Part shown: one piece after another, positions 43,047 through 50,771 of the stretch
Layout of the letters: every line of letters begins with the position of its first letter
How positions within the stretch are numbered: position 1 is the first letter of the stretch
Origin: a bacterium 1XD21-70
GTDB taxonomy: Bacteria > Bacillota > Clostridia > Lachnospirales > Lachnospiraceae
Direction of reading: 5' to 3'
Length of the DNA stretch: 51,496 nt
NCBI GenBank assembly: GCA_003669055.1
Contig: RAYB01000037.1
Coordinates: forward strand, 1 to 51,496
The notes under the pieces: model-generated
What the model saw: the letters and a program-made list of their open reading frames with translations, nothing else
Databases searched by the model: none
What the model was told of the DNA's origin: nothing
Position numbers and translations under genes: made by a program

Positions 43047-43253
43047 TCATTCTCCGTTTTTTTTCATCTCCCTTTTCCTTTTGGTGATCAGCCCTCCGAT
43101 CCTGCCGCTCTCTTTTGACGTCAAACTCCTCCACCCGTTCTCCAACACCTTGGCACCAAGCCCCAATTCCTCCGCAATCTCAAATTTCAGCTGTTCCTCC
43201 GGGGTCATATTGTTTATGTCAAACGGCTTTTTTGCTTTTTTGCTTTTTGGCAT
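43047..43253 (-). CDS. Small acid-soluble spore protein, alpha/beta type
   Basis: This 68-residue protein has a Lys-rich N-terminus (MPKSKKAKKPFD). The alpha/beta SASP core then appears: LKFEIAEELGLGAKVLENGWRSLTSKESGRIGGLITKRKREMK. The first motif resembles the (L)K(Y/W/F)E(I/V)A.ELG germination-protease site region and the second the GRIGG..TKR DNA-binding part. SASPs coat and protect DNA in the forespore. A sigma-G-type promoter lies upstream. It is a separate gene just upstream of the cobalamin operon, not part of it. It is the best sign that the host forms spores. Confidence 0.88.
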   Translation of the reverse strand: MPKSKKAKKPFDINNMTPEEQLKFEIAEELGLGAKVLENGWRSLTSKESGRIGGLITKRKREMKKNGE

Positions 43254-43290
43254 AATAAAGGCATACTCCTTTCCATGTTTTGCATAAAAG

Positions 43291-43321
43291 AAGTATGCCC
43301 GATGTCACATTGCCTTATTCA
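43291..43321 (-). promoter_or_regulatory. Sigma-G-type promoter of the spore protein gene
   Basis: TGAATA (43316-43321), an 18-bp spacer and CATACTT (43291-43297) on the minus strand, against the forespore sigma-G consensus TGAATA-(17/18)-CATACTA. The match is 6/6 and 6/7. It lies about 40 bp upstream of the SASP ATG. Confidence 0.75.
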
Positions 43322-43342
43322 CAAAATCTTCCCTTCAGCCCT

Positions 43343-43540
43343 TTAGTACTCCGGGTCAAGCGGGATAATAACTGCCGCCACCAGATAGGCAACAATGCTC
43401 ATGCCGGCCCAGCAGGTCAGCAGAACCCATGCAAGGCGGATCAGGGTCGGGTCTACATTGAGGTAGTCCCCCAGCCCCCCGCACACCCCGCAGATCATCT
43501 TATCTTTGTTGGAACGGTATAATTTACGGTTTCTGTCCAT
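43343..43540 (-). CDS. PspC domain small membrane protein
   Basis: This 65-residue protein has the PspC pattern: MDRNRKLYRSNKDKMICGVCGGLGDYLNVDPTLIRL followed by one or two membrane passes, ending IIPLDPEY. PspC proteins are envelope-stress membrane proteins in many bacteria. I choose the ATG at 43540, which gives the usual short N-terminus with an AAAGGA site. An earlier in-frame ATG at 43594 overlaps the stop of the preceding gene (ATGA) and would add 18 charged residues; both are possible. It is the last gene of the PadR-DUF1700-DUF4097-PspC cassette. Confidence 0.88.
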   Translation of the reverse strand: MDRNRKLYRSNKDKMICGVCGGLGDYLNVDPTLIRLAWVLLTCWAGMSIVAYLVAAVIIPLDPEY

Positions 43541-43590
43541 TCTGTCTCCATCCTTTCGTTTTTCCTTGTTCTTTTTGTCTAACAGCCCGG

Positions 43591-44457
43591 TCATTGCCCA
43601 TCATAATAATCCACCGATATGCTTCCCGCCGAGCATTCCAGTTCTGCCTTCTTGCCAGCCCCGTTATCAATCTCTGACGTATGGTGCAGCCCTTGGTACT
43701 CCTCCGGCTCAGAGCCTCCTAATGCAATGATCCCTGCGGAGCATTCCAGTTCATAATCAAAATCCTCCTTCTCTCCCTTGAGCGATAACAAAATCTCCCC
43801 AAGGTCGCTTTCCGCCGAGACTTTCCTTGACACATCTGCCTGACAGACGATCTGCCCGGCATCAGACTCCAGTTCCAGTATGCCTGCCTTTCCCTGCCCC
43901 ACCTCGATCCGCCCGGCTTTTACCTGCAGCGAGATCTCATCCGCCTGCATGGCTGTTGCCAAAAATTCCCCGGCGCTGACCTCGATATCGATCTCTTTTA
44001 AGCAGCTATTTACCGGAACCTGAAGCGTGACCGTGTTCCTGATATTCATATTGCCCCTTCTGCGCTTCTTCGGATAGCCGATCTTTAAGGTATCCCCTTC
44101 CTGCCTGTATTCATAATCTTCCCCGTCATTGCCTTTGATAACCCTCAGCTGTCCTTCTGCCAATTCGTCTGACTCTTCAAAAATCACCATGCCGGCAACA
44201 TCCGCCTCCAATTCCCGGATATCCTCATACAGGCTTACCTCTTTTGCCGGAAGATCCATGTTCCCAGGCTTCAGGAAAGGAACTTGTTCCAGCGCCCTAT
44301 AGCCTTCTTCCCAATGCCCCTCCCAGCGGTCAGCCGCCTTTAGTGCATGCCCCAGGTAATAACCGCCATCCATCATAGCCCCTGCCGTGATAACACCAAT
44401 CCCCAGCAGGCAGAAGATTACCGAAAGGATCAGCATCCATTTTATCAGCCTTTTCAT
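43591..44457 (-). CDS. DUF4097-type beta-repeat membrane protein
   Basis: This 288-residue protein has one N-terminal membrane segment (about 8-30). Its C-terminal half is repeated beta strands with alternating small and polar residues, for example VNSCLKEIDIEVSAGEFLATAMQADEISLQVKAGRIEVGQGKAGILELESDAGQIV. This is the DUF4097 'adhesin-like' solenoid often encoded with DUF1700 and PspC. It is anchored with the solenoid probably outside the membrane. The ATG overlaps the DUF1700 stop (ATGA), so translation is coupled. The molecular function is unknown. Confidence 0.88.
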   Translation of the reverse strand: MKRLIKWMLILSVIFCLLGIGVITAGAMMDGGYYLGHALKAADRWEGHWEEGYRALEQVPFLKPGNMDLPAKEVSLYEDIRELEADVAGMVIFEESDELAEGQLRVIKGNDGEDYEYRQEGDTLKIGYPKKRRRGNMNIRNTVTLQVPVNSCLKEIDIEVSAGEFLATAMQADEISLQVKAGRIEVGQGKAGILELESDAGQIVCQADVSRKVSAESDLGEILLSLKGEKEDFDYELECSAGIIALGGSEPEEYQGLHHTSEIDNGAGKKAELECSAGSISVDYYDGQ

Positions 44458-45224
44458 TTCCTGCCCCCTTTCTTATGGTGCAGCAGGCGGTTAAGCCAGT
44501 TTGTCACACCACAGATACAAAACGGAATCAGTTTCCCATAGACAGCCACGGAAACTGCAATCCCCAAAAATGCCAGCCCCATCACAAAAATCCCAATGCC
44601 GATAACCAACACCCCGCTCCACGGATAAGTAAGCATCATCCCGCCCCCTAACACCAGCAGCACTACTGCACCAATCCATGCCGTCACGGTCAGGATCCCT
44701 GACAATAGAACCAACGCCAAAAAAAGCGCCAGCATTGCCGCGGCAATTCCGGCAATCCCTCCGCCCACCCCCAACAGAACCGGCAAGCCCATGAAAAGGA
44801 TCGCTATCAGCAAAACCACCTTTAAAACCCGGCTTGCCGGGCTCCCCTTTGCCAGAAACCCTCTGTCCATCCAAAACCTCCTCCTTTGCTGCCCGGCGGC
44901 ATCCGCACTCCCTTGCTGCCACTGCCCATCCTCATCTGCCTCCCTTTTTGGCTCTGCCACCTGATACCTGGGATCCCGGAAACGTTCGTCCTGGTAACCG
45001 CTCTCCGTGAATACCCCTCCTTCCTCCAGGTTCCCGCCCAAATCTGCCCGGATGATCGCTGCCACCCTCTCCGGGCTGCCAAATTCCCGGATCGCATCCG
45101 CCTCGTGTTCATCCCCGGCATCCTCCAGATAATCCCGATAATAGGCGATGGCATCTTCCTTCTCCCCCGCCGGAATATCCTGCAAGAGATATTCCAATTC
45201 TTTCATAAAATCTTTCCTGTCCAT
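44454..45224 (-). CDS. DUF1700 (HAAS) membrane protein
   Basis: This 256-residue protein has an N-terminal helical HAAS/DUF1700 domain: MDRKDFMKELEYLLQDIPAGEKEDAIAYYRDYLEDAG and FGSPERVAAIIRADLGGN. A polar linker follows (about 70-115), then three or four membrane segments (about 127-225). DUF1700 proteins are typically encoded downstream of a PadR repressor; the role is probably in envelope sensing or control of the operon. The ATG at 45224 overlaps the PadR stop codon (TGATG) with a GGAGG ribosome site inside padR. A TTG one codon earlier is possible. Confidence 0.9.
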   Translation of the reverse strand: MDRKDFMKELEYLLQDIPAGEKEDAIAYYRDYLEDAGDEHEADAIREFGSPERVAAIIRADLGGNLEEGGVFTESGYQDERFRDPRYQVAEPKREADEDGQWQQGSADAAGQQRRRFWMDRGFLAKGSPASRVLKVVLLIAILFMGLPVLLGVGGGIAGIAAAMLALFLALVLLSGILTVTAWIGAVVLLVLGGGMMLTYPWSGVLVIGIGIFVMGLAFLGIAVSVAVYGKLIPFCICGVTNWLNRLLHHKKGGRK

Positions 45225-45541
45225 CAATCCGCCTCCTCAAGTATCCTGGAAATCTTCTGGGAATAAATATTCCACTCTCCACGGTATAGGTTCAGCTGCA
45301 GCCTCCCGCTCTCCGTAATCCGGTAATACCTCCGGTTCCTGCCGTCAATCGCCAAGTCATAACTCTCCAAGCAGTTCTCCTTTAACAGCCTGCGAAGCAC
45401 CGGGTATAAAGTGGATTCCGAGATATCAATGGCGCCCCGGACATCCTGGGTGATCTTATAGCCATAAGTCCCCTGCTGCTCCCGCGACACGACTGCCAGC
45501 ACAATCGCATCCAGAAGCGCCGCTCCTGTGTTAAATACCAT
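45224..45541 (-). CDS. PadR family transcriptional regulator
   Basis: This 105-residue protein is of the short PadR type: a winged helix with LLDAIVLAVVSREQQGTYGYKITQDV, the recognition region ISESTLYPVLRRLLKENCLESY and the wing DGRNRRYYRITESGR, then a C-terminal dimer helix. It probably represses its own operon (DUF1700, DUF4097, PspC). A perfect dyad lies in the promoter spacer. The ATG at 45541 is preceded by AGGAGAG; a TTG six codons earlier is less likely. The inducing signal is not known; in related cassettes it is cell-envelope stress. Confidence 0.92.
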   Translation of the reverse strand: MVFNTGAALLDAIVLAVVSREQQGTYGYKITQDVRGAIDISESTLYPVLRRLLKENCLESYDLAIDGRNRRYYRITESGRLQLNLYRGEWNIYSQKISRILEEAD

Positions 45542-45596
45542 GATCTCTCTCCTGTCCAAGTTCTGTTAATTTCTATAATATTGTTTCTTCTCCTAT

Positions 45597-45625
45597 ATTA
45601 TATATCATATAGTATTATATGTCAA
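45597..45625 (-). promoter_or_regulatory. Consensus promoter with an embedded PadR operator-like dyad
   Basis: TTGACA (45620-45625), a 17-bp spacer and TATAAT (45597-45602): both boxes match consensus at all positions. The perfect dyad CATATA-GTAT-TATATG (45606-45621, plus strand) lies in the spacer and touches the -35. A bound repressor there would block RNA polymerase. PadR autoregulation is inferred from position and gene order. Confidence 0.8.
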
Positions 45626-45629
45626 CAAG

Positions 45630-45873
45630 ATATTAAAGGCGGAAATTAATTTGTGTGCATTAGGAGCAGAAAATAATCTGCGCAAAAAAGGCGCACATTT
45701 TCTGCCGGAGGACATCATAACAGCCGCAAGGCACTACATTAGCGAAACGGAGGGCACGCCATGAGCCAGCACAGCAAAAGCACTGCGCTGTAACTCCCGC
45801 CTTTTGGTTAGGGACTATATTTTGCGGCAGGGGCGGCGGGATCAGAAACCCGCAGGGCGCAGGATATGGAACA
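45630..45873. other. Intergenic region with a nested hairpin
   Basis: The clearest structure is a two-tier palindrome at 45666-45705: outer arms GCAGAAAAT/ATTTTCTGC and inner arms TGCGC/GCGCA around AAAAAAG. The rest is GC-rich sequence with no ORF that has a ribosome site. A minus-strand open frame crossing the region (45660-46085) shows no recognisable protein. It may be a decayed repeat element. Confidence 0.4.
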
Positions 45874-45922
45874 TAAAAAAAGGGCAGCAAAATAGCCAAC
45901 GCCAATCTTGCCGCCCTTTTTT
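45874..45922 (-). terminator. Terminator beyond the VanX-like gene
   Basis: On the minus strand AAAAAAGGGCGGCAA and TTGCTGCCCTTTTTT pair (one G-U) around a loop of about 19 nt, ending in seven T residues. It lies about 170 bp past the VanX-like stop codon; the intervening DNA to 46090 shows nothing recognisable. Confidence 0.75.
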
Positions 45923-46090
45923 CGTTTCCATCCGTTCCATAATATTGCCAATCCCCACACCTAAAAACCATTCCCTGCCAATTATTAATGTCCCTGTACA
46001 TAAAAGCTATATCCGGAATGCCCCTCCTTCCTATCCAGGACGCCAAGGGAACCAAGAGGCGGGGAGTGATTTCTGCCAAAGGCACGTTAT

Positions 46091-47104
46091 TTAACTGACC
46101 GGGAAATTAAAGTAAGTGTCCGGATAGGGTTCCTCCCTGAGAGTAAAATGCCACCACTCCGTGCTTATAGCCTTAAACCCATGGCGCAGCATGGCTTCCC
46201 GCAAGATGCGGCGGTTTTTCTGCTGTTCTGCCGTCAGGTTCCCCACATAATCCGGATGGGAACGTTTTCCAAAATAATCAAAAACACCTCCCATGTCTGC
46301 TTCCTTCCCTGTTTCCATATCAAGCAAGGTCAAATCTACGGTGCTTCCCCTGCTATGGCCGGACTTAGCGCTGATGTAGCCCTGCTCAAAAAGCCTGCTT
46401 TTTTCCACCTCCGGGTAAAAATACGGCTTCATCCTGGTATCCTCCGGATCCTTCGCCCATCTCACAAAATGGTCTACCGCCATCTGGGGCCGGTAAGCAT
46501 CGTAAACCTTGAGGCGGTAGCCCTGTTCCATCACATCGTCACTGACCTCTTTCAGGGCAGACGCCGCCTCCTTGGTAAGCAGCGCACACGGCGCTTCATA
46601 GCCGTCAATACGCTCGCCCACAAAATTATAGGTGGAATAGTAACGGATCTCCTGGACGATATCCGGAACTGCCTCTGACAGCACTACAAACCCGTCCGCA
46701 TGGGCTGAAAGCTTTGTTTCCGTCTGCGGGATGCCCCCGGTCTTATCCGGCGGAATCTCCCCGCCCCGGCTTACTCCGGCAGAAGCCCTTCCTTCTTTTT
46801 GCAGGGTATCTTCCGTCCGCTGGCTTGTAAAAACAGATTCCCTGTCCCCTTGGGGGATGTCTGCTGTTGGATTCTTATCCGCTGCCTGGCGCCCATCTGC
46901 TGCCGGATCCGCATCTGCTGCTTGGCTCTCATCTATTTCCTGGCCCGTATCCGCTCCGGGTTTTTCCTCTCCTTCGGAGGGATCCTTAGCCTCTATGCTT
47001 TCCCGCACAGGTTCTCCGGCCGTTTTTACACATCCCCCGGCGGCCACCAGCATAACGGCGGCAATCCCTGCCGCCGCCATGTTCCTTATTCTCTTTCCTA
47101 TCAT
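46091..47104 (-). CDS. VanX-like D-Ala-D-Ala dipeptidase lipoprotein (peptidase M15)
   Basis: This 337-residue protein has a lipoprotein signal (MIGKRIRNMAAAGIAAVMLVAAGGC) and a long acidic low-complexity linker to about residue 130. The M15D domain follows: IRYYSTYNFVGERIDGYE, LKVYDAYRPQMAVDHFVRWA, the zinc motif SGHSRGSTVDLTL and the catalytic/zinc motif STEWWHF. VanX-type enzymes hydrolyse D-Ala-D-Ala. An extracytoplasmic, lipid-anchored version more likely trims muropeptides or free dipeptide than confers vancomycin resistance; no vanH or vanA is nearby. The ATG overlaps the stop of the preceding hydrolase gene (ATGA), so the start at 47104 is well supported. Confidence 0.9.
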   Translation of the reverse strand: MIGKRIRNMAAAGIAAVMLVAAGGCVKTAGEPVRESIEAKDPSEGEEKPGADTGQEIDESQAADADPAADGRQAADKNPTADIPQGDRESVFTSQRTEDTLQKEGRASAGVSRGGEIPPDKTGGIPQTETKLSAHADGFVVLSEAVPDIVQEIRYYSTYNFVGERIDGYEAPCALLTKEAASALKEVSDDVMEQGYRLKVYDAYRPQMAVDHFVRWAKDPEDTRMKPYFYPEVEKSRLFEQGYISAKSGHSRGSTVDLTLLDMETGKEADMGGVFDYFGKRSHPDYVGNLTAEQQKNRRILREAMLRHGFKAISTEWWHFTLREEPYPDTYFNFPVS

Positions 47105-47988
47105 AATTCGCCCGGCCATTCTTCCTGCCCAACCTTCTTTAGCATGCTTTCCATATTCACGGCATATGCCTGGTAGGGCTGATATTTTCTTATGCTTTCC
47201 GGCCAATAATATTCTGCAAGGTTTTTAAGCTTGTCCTCCACCAAAATATCACGTTTCGCTTCCGCACGGATCCGGCGCACTGCCTGTTCATGTTCTTCTA
47301 TGCAGCGTTTCCAGGTATCATCGGGGTTGCTTTCCGGGGCAAAACCAGAATGCGCAAAAAGCAGGACGTCCGCACCGATCCCCCTCAGCTTAGCCACGGA
47401 ATCCATTGACATGTGATACCCCAGCAGAAAACAAGGGCTCAGATGCCTGCCTTCCATATATACCCCGGCCGTCTCCGCACATACCAGCATCCGTTCCCCG
47501 CAGGCTTTCCTCTCAACCAAGAACGAAAAGCTGTCCCGCGTATGGCCCGGTGTCTCTACCGCCGTAATCCTCCATTCATTGAGTTGGAACACCTGCCTGT
47601 CCGCCAGCACTCCGTCCACATGCAATGCTTCGTCCTCATAGGACAGGCCGGCTATCCCCTGATCCGCCGCTGCCGCCTCGTTCAGTTCCCGGATCCGGCG
47701 CAGGGCAGACGGCTTTTTTAGGATATCCCTTCCATGCGGCGCTATATAAACCTTCACTCCCGGCCATCTTTTCCTGACAAAAGGAACCCCCGAAACATGG
47801 TCGAAATGGCTATGCGTCAAAAACACATAGTCCAGGGGCCTGCCACGCAAAACCGATGCCGCACGTTCTGCCATTTGCTCCCCGCAGCAGGCCATACCGG
47901 CATCAAATAAGACGCTCGTCTCCCCTGCCCCAAGGTAAACATTCCCCGGGCAATCCCCACTGACATCATAAATATAATCTCTGATCAT
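47101..47988 (-). CDS. Metallo-beta-lactamase fold hydrolase
   Basis: This 295-residue cytoplasmic protein has the MBL metal motif FLTHSHFDHVSGVPF (HxHxDH form HSHFDH), a later His in VETPGHTRDSFSF, an Asp/Cys-rich strand MLVCAETAGVY and a C-terminal His in LLFAHSGF. This is the glyoxalase II-like branch; substrate unknown. It is co-directional with the hybrid kinase gene 81 bp upstream and translationally coupled to the VanX-like gene downstream. The ribosome site is GGAGAG close to the ATG. Confidence 0.88.
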   Translation of the reverse strand: MIRDYIYDVSGDCPGNVYLGAGETSVLFDAGMACCGEQMAERAASVLRGRPLDYVFLTHSHFDHVSGVPFVRKRWPGVKVYIAPHGRDILKKPSALRRIRELNEAAAADQGIAGLSYEDEALHVDGVLADRQVFQLNEWRITAVETPGHTRDSFSFLVERKACGERMLVCAETAGVYMEGRHLSPCFLLGYHMSMDSVAKLRGIGADVLLFAHSGFAPESNPDDTWKRCIEEHEQAVRRIRAEAKRDILVEDKLKNLAEYYWPESIRKYQPYQAYAVNMESMLKKVGQEEWPGEL

Positions 47989-48069
47989 ATAAACTCTCCG
48001 TACTTCCCAGGCTTTCCCCCATGGCTGGCCAAATCCCTGTCCGCAGAACCCCCCGGGCTTGCTTCTCTC

Positions 48070-50199
48070 CTATCTGAGATATTGCTCCAACACTTTTTCA
48101 ATAGAATCTAGTTCCACCGGTTTGGCGACATGGCTGTTCATCCCCGCCAGCAGGGAATTCTTTACATCCTCCGCGAGGGCATTGGCAGACAAGGCCACAA
48201 TCGGGATCCTCCCTGCGTCCTCCCTGTCCGTCCCGCGGATCTGGCGGGTAGCCTCATAGCCATCCATAACCGGCATCTGGATATCCATAAAAATCAGGTC
48301 ATAATATCCGCATGGGTGCTCACAAAACATCTGCACTGCCTCCTGCCCGTCGCAGGCAGTCTCCACCTGTACCCCAGTGATGCCGATCAATTCTACCGCT
48401 ATCTCCATATTCAACTCATTGTCTTCTACCAGCAAAACACGCCTGGATCCGTAATCCCATGTCTCTTCTTCCCCTAATTCCTCTGGGGCAGCTGCTTCAT
48501 CCTGTTCTTTTTCTTCCACAAGGAAGGCTTCTTTTTGTATCTTTAGGCAAAACTCCACCGTGAAAGAAGAACCTTTCCCCGGTTCACTCTCAACAGAAAT
48601 GCTGCCCCCCAACAGATCCAGCAGGCTTTTTGTAATGGCAAGCCCTACCCCTGTCCCTGCAATCTTGCTGAAAGTAGTGTTCCTTGCCCTCTCAAAAGGC
48701 AAAAACACACGTTCCAAAAATTCCGGTTCCATGCCGATCCCGGTATCGCTGCACCGGAACCTGTAAATTGCATTCCCTTCCCCGTCCTCCCCTGCCTGGG
48801 TCAGTTCCAAAGAAACCTTGCCCCCCAAAGGCGTATATTTTATGGCATTGTCAATAATGTTAAGCAATATCTGCCTTACCCGCAGCGGATCCCCTATCAC
48901 ATGCTCTTTCTCCAGCCGGACAGGCGCCGTCTCCATGGTAAGGCCTGCCTCCTGTGCCTTGTGCCCCATAAACTGGGTCACCTCGCCATAAAGCTGGGAA
49001 ATACTGAAATTTTCTTCCTTAAGGATATTCGTCCCCTGCTCAATCTGGGACATATCCATCACATCACTGACCAGGCTGAGAAGGTGGATCCCGGATATCC
49101 TGATTTTCTCCAGGCAGTCTTCGATCCTGGCAAGATCCCCCGTGTTCTCCCTCGCTATGGACGTCAGCCCAATGATCGCATTCAGCGGGGTCCGTATGTC
49201 ATGGGACATATCCATCAAAAACTGCCCCTTTGCCCGGTTCGCCTTGTCCGCCTCATCCAGGGCTGTCTGCAGCTGGCTGGTATACTTCCGGCTCTCATGC
49301 ATCTTAATCCCATAAAAAACTGCCGCCATGACCAAGATCATCCCTGCTACCAAGCCCGAAAAAACCATGGTTCTCTTTAATATATTGTTCGTCTGTTTTG
49401 TGATTTCTTTCTCTGGTATAATCGAGACCAACAGCCAGTCCGAGTCCGCCCGTAGGGGTTCATAGCAAAATACCATGCCCTCTTTTTCGTATACGAATTT
49501 TTCCCACCCGGAATTTAAGTTTTGCACATCATTTTGGAACTTCGCTATCCTTGCAGGGTCATTCTCCGTCCCGGCAATCGTATCGAAAAGGTTCTGTATG
49601 GTCTGATTGCTGTTTTTATGGGCAGACCGAACCATGATGCCCCCGTCCCGGTTCACCAAATAGGAAAAGCCGCTATTGTCATAAAAGGACAGGGTAAACT
49701 GCTGGGCAATCTCCCTGGTACGGTATTCCTTTACCAGGTAGGCCTCCGTCCCATCCTCAAAAAGCACCTTCAAAAATATATTGAATACATTCTCCCCGGT
49801 CACACTGCTGATATGGGCATCCAAAAGCCCCCTCTCAAGAGTTGTATCCTTCAGAAAATCACTGACCGCCAGATCCGGCTCCACGTTCTCCCGCACACTC
49901 CCCTTGTCCCGGAAATAAAGCACCACATCCGGTTCCACAACCTGGTACAGGGTCAAAATCAGCTTAAGTTCACTGGGCTTTGCCTGGGCGATGTTCTCCC
50001 ACATCACATCCAGGGCGTTAAAGTCCCCCTCCAGCTGGATATTCAAGGCATTCGCCCCTTGATGGGTACTTTCCGTTATCGTCCGGATCGAATTCATCCA
50101 AAGCTGGCTGCTGACTTGATCCACAAACCGCCACGCCGCCATGCCCAATGCCAAAATCAGTACTGCTACCGCCGCAAAAAATGTCCCCGCCCTCTTCAC
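48070..50199 (-). CDS. Hybrid sensor histidine kinase / response regulator
   Basis: This protein of about 709 residues has a first membrane segment near its N-terminus, an extracytoplasmic sensor region of about 250 residues resembling a Cache domain, and a second membrane segment at about 280-303. The HisKA domain has His333 in DMSHDIRTPLNAIIG. The HATPase domain has NIIDNAIKYTPLGG, DTGIGM and GTGVGLAITKSLLDLLGG. A C-terminal receiver carries Asp639 in FMDIQMPVMDG. The start is uncertain: GTG at 50199 has GGGGGA upstream, and an in-frame GTG at 50220 would add seven residues. There is no output domain, so it probably passes phosphate to a regulator encoded elsewhere. Confidence 0.92.
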   Translation of the reverse strand: MKRAGTFFAAVAVLILALGMAAWRFVDQVSSQLWMNSIRTITESTHQGANALNIQLEGDFNALDVMWENIAQAKPSELKLILTLYQVVEPDVVLYFRDKGSVRENVEPDLAVSDFLKDTTLERGLLDAHISSVTGENVFNIFLKVLFEDGTEAYLVKEYRTREIAQQFTLSFYDNSGFSYLVNRDGGIMVRSAHKNSNQTIQNLFDTIAGTENDPARIAKFQNDVQNLNSGWEKFVYEKEGMVFCYEPLRADSDWLLVSIIPEKEITKQTNNILKRTMVFSGLVAGMILVMAAVFYGIKMHESRKYTSQLQTALDEADKANRAKGQFLMDMSHDIRTPLNAIIGLTSIARENTGDLARIEDCLEKIRISGIHLLSLVSDVMDMSQIEQGTNILKEENFSISQLYGEVTQFMGHKAQEAGLTMETAPVRLEKEHVIGDPLRVRQILLNIIDNAIKYTPLGGKVSLELTQAGEDGEGNAIYRFRCSDTGIGMEPEFLERVFLPFERARNTTFSKIAGTGVGLAITKSLLDLLGGSISVESEPGKGSSFTVEFCLKIQKEAFLVEEKEQDEAAAPEELGEEETWDYGSRRVLLVEDNELNMEIAVELIGITGVQVETACDGQEAVQMFCEHPCGYYDLIFMDIQMPVMDGYEATRQIRGTDREDAGRIPIVALSANALAEDVKNSLLAGMNSHVAKPVELDSIEKVLEQYLR

Positions 50200-50225
50200 A
50201 CGGCATCCCCCATTCCACACATAAG

Positions 50226-50567
50226 TCAGTTCTTTTTCCGCAGCTTCCCTATAATCACGCTTGCAATGATGGCAAACTGCTTCCTCTTAATGGAATTATC
50301 CGCCGATGTCACTTCCAGATAACCTCTCTCATCATAGCTGAAAAGCATATCGGTTATGATCATGCGCCACATCCGTTCATTCGACGCCTGGATCCCCTTG
50401 GCAAGGTCATAGAAATCCTCACAAAAAGAGTCAAATACTTCTCCTTTGACTTTTGGGTTGTAGGACTCGAATATTTTCGTGAACATTTTTCTGATATATT
50501 CGATATCAAGTTCACCAAATGTGACATTGTTCTGGTTGATTTCTTTGCTGTAAGAATATTCGCTCAT
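50226..50567 (-). CDS. Conserved-looking protein of unknown function, 113 aa
   Basis: I do not recognise this family. The protein is soluble, mixed charge and mostly helical, with ELDIEYIRKMFTKIFESYNPKVKGEVFDSFCEDFYDLAKGIQ and NERMWRMIITDMLFSYDERGYLEV. It ends in a basic tail, VIIGKLRKKN. The ATG at 50567 has a GGGAGA ribosome site; an upstream in-frame extension is rejected because the promoter lies within it. It is the first gene of the operon leading into the hybrid kinase, 26 bp upstream of the kinase GTG. It could be a small signalling partner, but that is only positional. Confidence 0.7.
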   Translation of the reverse strand: MSEYSYSKEINQNNVTFGELDIEYIRKMFTKIFESYNPKVKGEVFDSFCEDFYDLAKGIQASNERMWRMIITDMLFSYDERGYLEVTSADNSIKRKQFAIIASVIIGKLRKKN

Positions 50568-50634
50568 GCTCTGGCATCTCCCTCTTTGACCTTTTTCCAT
50601 ATCCGGACTTTTCATGGATATGGATTTCATATGT

Positions 50635-50663
50635 ATTTTACCATTATCCGGGGGAGAATTCAA
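50635..50663 (-). promoter_or_regulatory. Promoter of the unknown gene / hybrid kinase operon
   Basis: TTGAAT (50658-50663), a 17-bp spacer and TAAAAT (50635-50640) with an extended -10 TGG. The leader contains an 8-bp perfect hairpin CCATATCC/GGATATGG (50597-50623). Confidence 0.6.
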
Positions 50664-50725
50664 TGAGATTTTATTGCAGGCCCGATGAAAGCATAGAAGA
50701 ATTTTAGTACAAAATAAACATGATA

Positions 50726-50734
50726 TGGTATAAT
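50726..50734 (+). promoter_or_regulatory. Extended -10 promoter upstream of the NACHT-like fragment
   Basis: TGGTATAAT on the plus strand, with a perfect TATAAT at 50729-50734. No good -35 is found at 17 bp. It lies about 38 bp upstream of the TTG at 50772 and diverges from the promoter at 50635-50663. Confidence 0.45.
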
Positions 50735-50771
50735 GTCACTATTCAGAGAAAAATAGGAACTGATTACCTGT

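Noticed and set aside
45660-46085. Minus-strand open frame of 141 codons between the VanX-like and PadR genes
   Set aside because: Composition is unlike a real protein, it runs through a strong terminator and a nested palindrome, and no ribosome site or family signature is seen.
46091-47104. Vancomycin-resistance determinant
   Set aside because: A VanX-like peptidase alone, with a lipoprotein anchor and without vanH, vanA/B ligase or vanRS-type order, does not make a resistance operon.
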